A stretch of DNA of 64,000 bases. Origin: Bradyrhizobium diazoefficiens. Lineage in GTDB: Bacteria > Pseudomonadota > Alphaproteobacteria > Rhizobiales > Xanthobacteraceae. The position numbers and the translations under genes are program-made. Below, piece after piece: positions 59,223-64,000 of the stretch. Below the pieces are notes generated by a model that searched no databases, was not told the DNA's origin, and saw only the letters and a program-made list of their open reading frames with translations. The stretch lies in the NCBI RefSeq assembly GCF_018131185.1, contig NZ_JAFCJE010000005.1, positions 434,001 to 498,000 of the forward strand. The letters run 5' to 3'. How positions within the stretch are numbered: the first letter of the stretch is position 1; each line of letters starts with the position of its first letter.

Positions 59223-60908
59223 GTGAAGTTGAGCAATCTGAAGATCGCCCCCAAGCTGGGCATCCTTGTCGGCGTGGCCCTGCTCGGACTCTGCGTCGCT
59301 GGCCTGTTGGCAGCGCACTTGATGCGGCGGGAATTGGTCGACGCCCGCTTGGAGCAGACCAGAGCCATGGTTGAAATGTCGCGGAACATGGCGCTCGGTC
59401 TGCAAAAGCAGGTCGATGCCGGGCAACTCACCAAGGACGCGGCGATCGCGGAGTTCGTCCGTCGCGGAAGCTCGATGACCTATGATAAAGGCTCGGGCTA
59501 CATATTCGCCTATACGATGGAAGGGGTCGCCGTGCTGACGCCCGACCCGAAGCAGCACGGCACCAACCGCCTGGACATCGAAACCAACGGCCGCAAGCTC
59601 GCGCGCGAGCTGCGCGACGGTGTCGCTGCCAAAGGCGACGTCACACTGCGGTACGAATATAATCGCCCCGGCGAAAAGGAAGTTATCCGCAAGCTGTCCT
59701 ATGCTGTGGCGATTCCCGGCTGGAACATGTTCGTCGGCACAGGGGCGTATCTCGATGACCTCGATGCCAAGCTGGCGCCGGTGGCCTGGCTGCTCGGTCT
59801 CTCCCTGCTGGGCATCATGCTCGTGGCCGGCGGCGTCGCCTGGCTGATCGGCCGCAGTATCAGCCGGCCGCTGAGCCTGCTCGGGACCCGCATGAAGGAG
59901 CTCGCCGACGGCAGACTGGAGGGGGATATCCCGGGCGTCGGCCGCGGCGACGAGATCGGCGCGATGGCCGCGACCGTCCAGATCTTCAAGACCAATGCGG
60001 AGAAGATTCGCGAGCTTGAGCAGACCGAGGCGGCTGCGCAGCAGCGGGCCGCGGCGGAACGCCGCAATGCGATGGTGGAGCTTGCCAACGACTTCGAACG
60101 CAGCGTCAACGGCATCGTCCGCTCGGTCTCCTCGGCCGCGGCCGGCATGCAGACGACGGCGCAGTCGATGACCGCGACCGCCAGTGATGCCTCGTCGCGT
60201 GCGGCGACGGTCGGCGCTGCCTCGCAAAAGGCCTCCGGCAATGTCGGCACGGTCGCCGCGGCCGCCGAAGAGCTGTCCAGCTCGGTTGCGGAAATCTCCC
60301 GCCAGGTGACGCGCTCGACGGAAGTCGCGAGCCGCGCCGTCAGCGACGCCGAACGCACCAATGCCACGGTGCAGGTGCTCTCGACCGGTGCCGAGAAGAT
60401 CGGCGAGGTCGTCAAGCTGATCCACTCGATCGCGGCGCAGACCAACCTGCTCGCGCTCAATGCCACCATCGAAGCGGCCCGCGCCGGTGAGTCCGGGCGC
60501 GGCTTCGCCGTCGTCGCCTCCGAGGTCAAGGCGCTCGCCAACCAGACCGCCAAGGCGACCGAGGAGATCTCCGCGCAGGTCGCGGCGATGCAGACCTCGA
60601 CCAGCGATGCGGTCACGGCCATTTCCGGCATCACCCAGACCATCGCCGAGATGAGCGAGATCACCGCGGGCATTTCCGCATCGATCGAGCAGCAGGGGGA
60701 AGCGACCCGCGAGATCGCCCGCAACATTCAGTCGGTCGCAAGCGGCTCGAGCGAGATCAACGCCAATATCGGCAGCGTCACCTCGGCAGCGGAAGCGACC
60801 GGCAGCGCGGCCACCGACGTGCTCACCAATGCCCGCGAGCTGGACAGCCAGTCCGGCGCCTTGCGCAACGCGGTGGACGGCTTCCTCGCCAAGGTGCGTG
60901 CGGCGTAA
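59223..60908 (+). CDS. methyl-accepting chemotaxis protein with single Cache domain
   Basis: A 561-residue chemoreceptor. An N-terminal helix (about residues 11-31) and a second (about 190-210) bracket a periplasmic single Cache domain (SMTYDKGSGYIFAYTMEGVA). HAMP follows (about 212-265, ISRPLSLLGTRMKELADGRL), then a cytoplasmic signalling domain with the hairpin tip IAAQTNLLALNATIEAARAG. It should signal to CheA in response to a small organic ligand. Start GTG 59223 with CGGAG upstream; it gives the conserved MKLSNLKIAPKLG. A terminator follows. Confidence 0.92.
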   Translation: MKLSNLKIAPKLGILVGVALLGLCVAGLLAAHLMRRELVDARLEQTRAMVEMSRNMALGLQKQVDAGQLTKDAAIAEFVRRGSSMTYDKGSGYIFAYTMEGVAVLTPDPKQHGTNRLDIETNGRKLARELRDGVAAKGDVTLRYEYNRPGEKEVIRKLSYAVAIPGWNMFVGTGAYLDDLDAKLAPVAWLLGLSLLGIMLVAGGVAWLIGRSISRPLSLLGTRMKELADGRLEGDIPGVGRGDEIGAMAATVQIFKTNAEKIRELEQTEAAAQQRAAAERRNAMVELANDFERSVNGIVRSVSSAAAGMQTTAQSMTATASDASSRAATVGAASQKASGNVGTVAAAAEELSSSVAEISRQVTRSTEVASRAVSDAERTNATVQVLSTGAEKIGEVVKLIHSIAAQTNLLALNATIEAARAGESGRGFAVVASEVKALANQTAKATEEISAQVAAMQTSTSDAVTAISGITQTIAEMSEITAGISASIEQQGEATREIARNIQSVASGSSEINANIGSVTSAAEATGSAATDVLTNARELDSQSGALRNAVDGFLAKVRAA

Positions 60909-60929
60909 GTTTCCTGCGCTGAATTCGTA

Positions 60930-60968
60930 AGGTGGGCAAAGACGCGAAAGCATCGTGCCCACCTTTTT
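60930..60968 (+). terminator. intrinsic terminator of the chemoreceptor gene
   Basis: AGGTGGGCA (60930-60938) pairs perfectly with TGCCCACCT (60956-60964), directly followed by TTTTT. It lies 22 bases after the stop codon. Confidence 0.85.
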
Positions 60969-60982
60969 CCATCCTCTCGCCC

Positions 60983-61082
60983 GTCATGCCCCGCGAAGGC
61001 GGGGCATCCAGTACGCCGCATCTTCTCGGTTCCAGCCGCGCCGTCTCGGAGTACTGGATCGCCCGCCTACGCGGGCGATGAC
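60983..61082. repeat. palindromic repeat element (GTCATGCCCCGC type)
   Basis: GTCATGCCCCGC at the left and GCGGGCGATGAC at the right are nearly complementary. Inside, ATCCAGTAC and GTACTGGAT form a second pair and two small GC hairpins sit in the arms. It lies between convergent genes and closely resembles elements I recall from Bradyrhizobium chromosomes. Confidence 0.85.
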
Positions 61083-61099
61083 AGTAGCAGTGGCGGACT

Positions 61100-62077
61100 C
61101 TACTGCTTCTCGATCTTCGCGTTGGTGATCAGCTTCTCCCACAGCACGAGCTGCTCGTTGACGAACGTGCCGAGCTGCTCCGGCGTCCCTGAGAACGCGT
61201 CCATGCCGAGCGTGGCGAGCTTGGCCTTGATCTCGGGATTCTCGACGATCTTCCTGATCTCGGCGTTGAGGCGCACCACGATCTCCTTGGGCATGCCGGC
61301 GGGACCGAAATAGCCTTGCCAGGACGAGATGTCGAAATCAGGCACGCCGGCCTCCTGCATCGAGGGCAGATGCGGCACCAGTGGCGAGCGGTCCTTGGTG
61401 GTGACCGCGAGCGCGCGCAGCGCATTCCCGTTGACGTGCGGCAGGCCGGTCAGGATGTCCACGAACATCATCGACACGCGGCCGCCCATGACGTCGTTGA
61501 GCGCCGGCGGCGAGCTCTTGTAGGGCACGTGCAGCAGGTCGAGCCCGGCATTATGCGCAAAGGTCGCGCCCGACACGATCGCCGAGGACGATCCCGAGGC
61601 GTAGCTCAGCTTGCCTGGATTGGCCTTGCCATAGGCGACGAGCTCGCCGACGGTCTTGGCCGGCACTTCCGGATTGACCACCAGCATGAAGGGCAGATCG
61701 CCGGTACGCGCGATCGGGGTAAAATCCTTGACCGGATCGTAAGTGAGGCTCTTCAGCAGATAGGGATTGGCCGAATGCGTGGTGTTGGTGGTCACCAGCA
61801 GCGTGTAGCCGTCGGGGGCGGCCTTTGCGACATAGGTCGCGGCCAGCATGCCGTTGGCGCCGGCCTTGTTCTCGATCACGATACCGACGCCGAGCGCCTG
61901 CGACAGTTGCTGCGAAATCAGCCGCGTCGTGGTGTCGGTGCCGCTGCCGGCCGCGAACGGCAGCACCAGCGTGATGTTGCGGCTGGGATAATTGTCGGCC
62001 TGTGCCGCGGATGCGGCGGCGAGACAGAGCGCGGCCGTAGCCACGGCGCGCAGGTTTCGAATCAACGCTGAAATCAT
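61100..62077 (-). CDS. tripartite tricarboxylate transporter substrate-binding protein (Bug/TctC family)
   Basis: A 325-residue periplasmic binding protein. Signal peptide about residues 1-25 (AAASAAQADN). The Bug/TctC signatures are RNITLVLPFAAGSGTDTTTR, then VIENKAGANGMLAATYVAKA and DGYTLLVTTNTTHSANPYLL. It captures a carboxylate for a TctAB-type permease, but no tctA/tctB is nearby, which is common for this expanded family. Start ATG 62077. Confidence 0.9.
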   Translation of the reverse strand: MISALIRNLRAVATAALCLAAASAAQADNYPSRNITLVLPFAAGSGTDTTTRLISQQLSQALGVGIVIENKAGANGMLAATYVAKAAPDGYTLLVTTNTTHSANPYLLKSLTYDPVKDFTPIARTGDLPFMLVVNPEVPAKTVGELVAYGKANPGKLSYASGSSSAIVSGATFAHNAGLDLLHVPYKSSPPALNDVMGGRVSMMFVDILTGLPHVNGNALRALAVTTKDRSPLVPHLPSMQEAGVPDFDISSWQGYFGPAGMPKEIVVRLNAEIRKIVENPEIKAKLATLGMDAFSGTPEQLGTFVNEQLVLWEKLITNAKIEKQ

Positions 62078-62147
62078 GCCTGGACGTTCCCTCTTCTTGG
62101 CTGGGAACCTAGCTGCTCTGATCCGAAACCGGAAGACGGGAGTTTGT

Positions 62148-62270
62148 CTCGTGCCCCGGACGCTGCGCAGCACGAAATGATGCGCCGCAGAGCCGGGGCC
62201 CATGCTGCGGCACTCTGTGTCCCGGCTCTGCGCAGCAGCATTGCACGCTGCAGCGCGTCCGGGACACGAG
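62148..62270. repeat. nested palindromic repeat element
   Basis: CTCGTG-CCCCGGACGC and its near complement GCGTCCGGGACACGAG mark the outer ends; GCGCCGCAGAGCCGGG and CCCGGCTCTGCGCAGC form an inner pair around CATGCTGCGGCACTCTGTGT. It fills most of the gap between the Bug-type binding protein and the DMT exporter. Confidence 0.8.
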
Positions 62271-62293
62271 CCCGCAGCGTCCGTCCCGCGGAA

Positions 62294-63229
62294 TTACTTC
62301 ACCGCCGAACCCTGGCGCGAGGCGATCACGACGCCGGCGAGCACCAGCGCGTAGCCGATCAGGTGGAACCGCTGCAGCGTTTCGCCGAGCAGCAGGATCG
62401 CCATCGCCGAGCCGAACACCGGCACCAGATGGAAGAACGGCGCCGCCCGGTTCGGCCCGATCAGCGCCACGCCGCGGTTGAAGAAGAGATAGGCCAGCGT
62501 CGAAGGGAAGATCAGGATGTAGCCCATCGTCGCCAGCGTGATCCCGTCGAAATGCAGCACGCGGCCGCTGGCCGCCTCCCATATCGCTGTGGGCAGCAGC
62601 ATCGTCGCGCCGCAGCAGGTGGTGAAGGCCAGAAAGGAGAGCTGGTGGATCTTCGGCCGCCGCGGGATGAACACCGAGTAGAGTCCGAACGCCACCAGCG
62701 AGGAGGCGAACATGAGGTCGCCCCGGTTGAAGCTGATGCTCGCGAGCGCGGCGAAATCGCCGCGCAGGATGATGACGAGCACGCCGAGCAGCGAGATTGC
62801 GATGCCGGCGAGCTGCGCACCCGTCAGCCGCACGCCGAACAGCACCAGCGACCACAGCGCCACGAACAGGGGGCCTGCCGACTGGATCAGCAGCGCGTTC
62901 AACGCCTCCGTGTACTGCATCGCCCAGTACGAGATCGCGTTGTTGAAGGCAAAGCCCACCAGCGACAGGAACAGCATCAGAGGCAGGCTCCTGCGCAAGG
63001 CAGGCCAGTCGCTCTTCAGGTGCGGCCAGGCGAACGGCAACAGGATCAGGAACACGCCGAACCAGCGAATCGTAGTCACCGTCAGCGGCGGCACATGCGC
63101 GCCGACATGGCGCGCGAGCACGATATTGCCGGCCCAGAACAGCGAGGTCAGGCTCAGCAGCAAGTAAGGCTGGTTGTTGAGCCAACTGGCCGGATTGGAG
63201 GCCTTTGGCGCGGGCGAAGCGATCGTCAT
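62294..63229 (-). CDS. EamA/DMT family transporter
   Basis: A 311-residue protein with about ten transmembrane helices in two EamA repeats. The first has LFWAGNIVLARHVGAHVPPL and the second FPSTLAYLFFNRGVALIGPN, with the end GETLQRFHLIGYALVLAGVV. It likely exports a metabolite or amino acid; substrate unknown. The last 30 residues are closely similar to those of the partial gene at 63895-64000, so the two are paralogues on the same strand. Confidence 0.88.
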   Translation of the reverse strand: MTIASPAPKASNPASWLNNQPYLLLSLTSLFWAGNIVLARHVGAHVPPLTVTTIRWFGVFLILLPFAWPHLKSDWPALRRSLPLMLFLSLVGFAFNNAISYWAMQYTEALNALLIQSAGPLFVALWSLVLFGVRLTGAQLAGIAISLLGVLVIILRGDFAALASISFNRGDLMFASSLVAFGLYSVFIPRRPKIHQLSFLAFTTCCGATMLLPTAIWEAASGRVLHFDGITLATMGYILIFPSTLAYLFFNRGVALIGPNRAAPFFHLVPVFGSAMAILLLGETLQRFHLIGYALVLAGVVIASRQGSAVK

Positions 63230-63322
63230 TGGCGTTGCTTACGAGCTTGCGCCGGATTGGCGTCATGGCACAAGTCACAGCGCCGCAATGCTACAATGCA
63301 GGCATGACCCGAGGAGGCGGCT

Positions 63323-63724
63323 TTGGCGGTTAATATGTTGAACATCGAGGGGCTGGAGCAGATCGATCCACAGTCGCCGGTGGTGATGTTGAACCTGATG
63401 CGTTTCCACGCGCGCTCGCGTGACGGCGACGGATCCGGCTGGGACGCATACTTGCGCTACAGCGCGATCACCGTCCCGATGATCAAGGCGCGCGGCGGCA
63501 CCTTGCTCTGGACCGGCGAGGCGAAGGCCATCGCGCTCGGACCGCACGCCGGCAACGACTGGGACTTTGTGGCGCTGGTCTATTATCCGACCGTCGCGGC
63601 CTTCCTCGACATGATGACCTCCGAAGCCTACGAGCGCGAAGCCGACCCGCATCGCCTCAATGGCTGCGCCGAGCACGTGATCATTGCGACCAGCGAGGCG
63701 TACAGCAAGTTCAGGACGAAGTAG
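63323..63724 (+). CDS. DUF1330 family protein
   Basis: A 133-residue ferredoxin-like dimeric alpha/beta protein of unknown function. SPVVMLNLMRFHARSR and DFVALVYYPTVAAFLDMMTS with the YEREADPHRLNG end are family-typical. The TTG at 63323 is used as start because GAGGAGG lies 5 bases upstream; an ATG at 63335 is the alternative. It stands alone between two DMT exporter genes. Confidence 0.8.
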   Translation: MAVNMLNIEGLEQIDPQSPVVMLNLMRFHARSRDGDGSGWDAYLRYSAITVPMIKARGGTLLWTGEAKAIALGPHAGNDWDFVALVYYPTVAAFLDMMTSEAYEREADPHRLNGCAEHVIIATSEAYSKFRTK

Positions 63725-63747
63725 GAATGTCTGTGGCGCGGCTCTTT

Positions 63748-63889
63748 CCCTCTCCCCTTGTGGGAGAGGGTGGCTCGCCGCGATAGCGGCGAGACGGGTG
63801 AGGGGTTCTCTCCTCACGGACAATCGCGCGAGTGGAGAGAACCCCTCATCCGGCGCTTCGCGCCACCTTCTCCCGCAAGGGGAGAAGGA
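63748..63889. repeat. large inverted-repeat element
   Basis: The left part contains CCCTCTCCCCTTGTGGGAGAGGG and GGTGAGGGGTTCTCTCC; the right part carries GGAGAGAACCCCTCA and CTTCTCCCGCAAGGGGAGAAG, which mirror it. Small hairpins (GCTCGCCGC / GCGGCGAG) lie inside. It separates the DUF1330 gene from the partial DMT gene. Confidence 0.85.
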
Positions 63890-63894
63890 AGAAT

Positions 63895-64000
63895 TCAACT
63901 CGCCTGCGTCCTCGACGCCACGAACACGCCCGACAGCACCAATGCAAAACCGATGAAGTGGAACGCCTGGGGGAGTTCGCCCAGAAAAAACATCGCCATG
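63895..64000 (-). CDS. EamA/DMT family transporter, C-terminal end only
   Basis: The last 34 codons of a gene that begins beyond the window. MAMFFLGELPQAFHFIGFAL then VLSGVFVASRTQAS aligns with the C-terminus of the intact transporter at 62294-63229 (GETLQRFHLIGYALVLAGVV). The stop codon is at 63895-63897. It is therefore a paralogue transcribed on the same strand. Confidence 0.75.
   Translation of the reverse strand, partial: MAMFFLGELPQAFHFIGFALVLSGVFVASRTQAS

Overview
The window reads as chromosomal DNA of an alphaproteobacterium, most probably Bradyrhizobium or a close relative. The reasons are high G+C coding sequence almost throughout, rhizobial gene families (HmuP/HmuR/HmuQ haem uptake, NnrR/NnrS, y4hA-type antiporter, tandem YdcH/DUF465 genes), FixK/NnrR-type TTGC-N6-GCAA boxes, an Irr-like iron box, and several intergenic palindromic elements of the kind scattered through Bradyrhizobium genomes. 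No rRNA, tRNA, CRISPR array, integrase or transposase was seen.

Layout. 1-5.2 kb: end of pntB, an alpha/beta hydrolase, a NhaD/ArsB-type and a ChaA-type cation/proton antiporter, a small cupin and a Pro/Ala-rich anchored protein. 5.2-12.6 kb: TPR lipoprotein, rpsU, aqpZ, purEK, a GGDEF protein with a basic tail, four small proteins (two DUF465), and an LhgO-type oxidase, with three copies of one palindromic repeat. 12.7-17.6 kb: a large PAS-GGDEF-EAL protein and a low-G+C membrane-anchored hydrolase that looks acquired. 17.7-26.3 kb: glpD, a polyamine-type ABC importer (ATPase plus two permeases, no binding protein), a polytopic membrane protein of unknown function, and a sugar-type ABC importer (binding protein plus two permeases, no ATPase). 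26.5-33.7 kb: AsmA protein, 3-oxoacid CoA-transferase scoAB, a GNAT acetyltransferase and an FbpAB-type ferric iron importer preceded by an Irr/ICE-like box.

33.7-42.3 kb is a nitrite/nitric oxide module: nirV and nirK (with a terminator between them), a small membrane protein divergent from hemN, a DUF1858 protein, nnrR divergent from nnrS, an AraC regulator and an orphan FixJ-like regulator whose phosphoacceptor Asp appears replaced by Glu. Five FixK/NnrR-like boxes link these genes into one likely low-oxygen/NO regulon: NirK makes NO, NnrR senses it, NnrS helps tolerate it, HemN makes haem without oxygen.

42.4-53.0 kb is a complete haem-iron acquisition locus: hmuPTUV on the minus strand, divergent from hmuR-hmuQ-hutX-exbB-exbD-tonB. 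It covers outer-membrane uptake, a dedicated TonB motor, periplasmic capture, inner-membrane import, and intracellular haem handling and breakdown. A MuiA-family protein precedes it.

53.1-64 kb: phytase-like esterase, a second sugar-type ABC importer without ATPase, a 2-hydroxyacid dehydrogenase, a single-Cache chemoreceptor, a Bug/TctC binding protein, a DMT exporter, a DUF1330 protein and the end of a second DMT exporter, separated by repetitive palindromic elements.

I found no obviously new multigene system. The best leads are the 676-residue low-G+C hydrolase, the membrane protein with conserved-looking intramembrane histidines, the Asp-to-Glu response regulator, the shared box architecture of the denitrification genes, and the nirK-nirV terminator.
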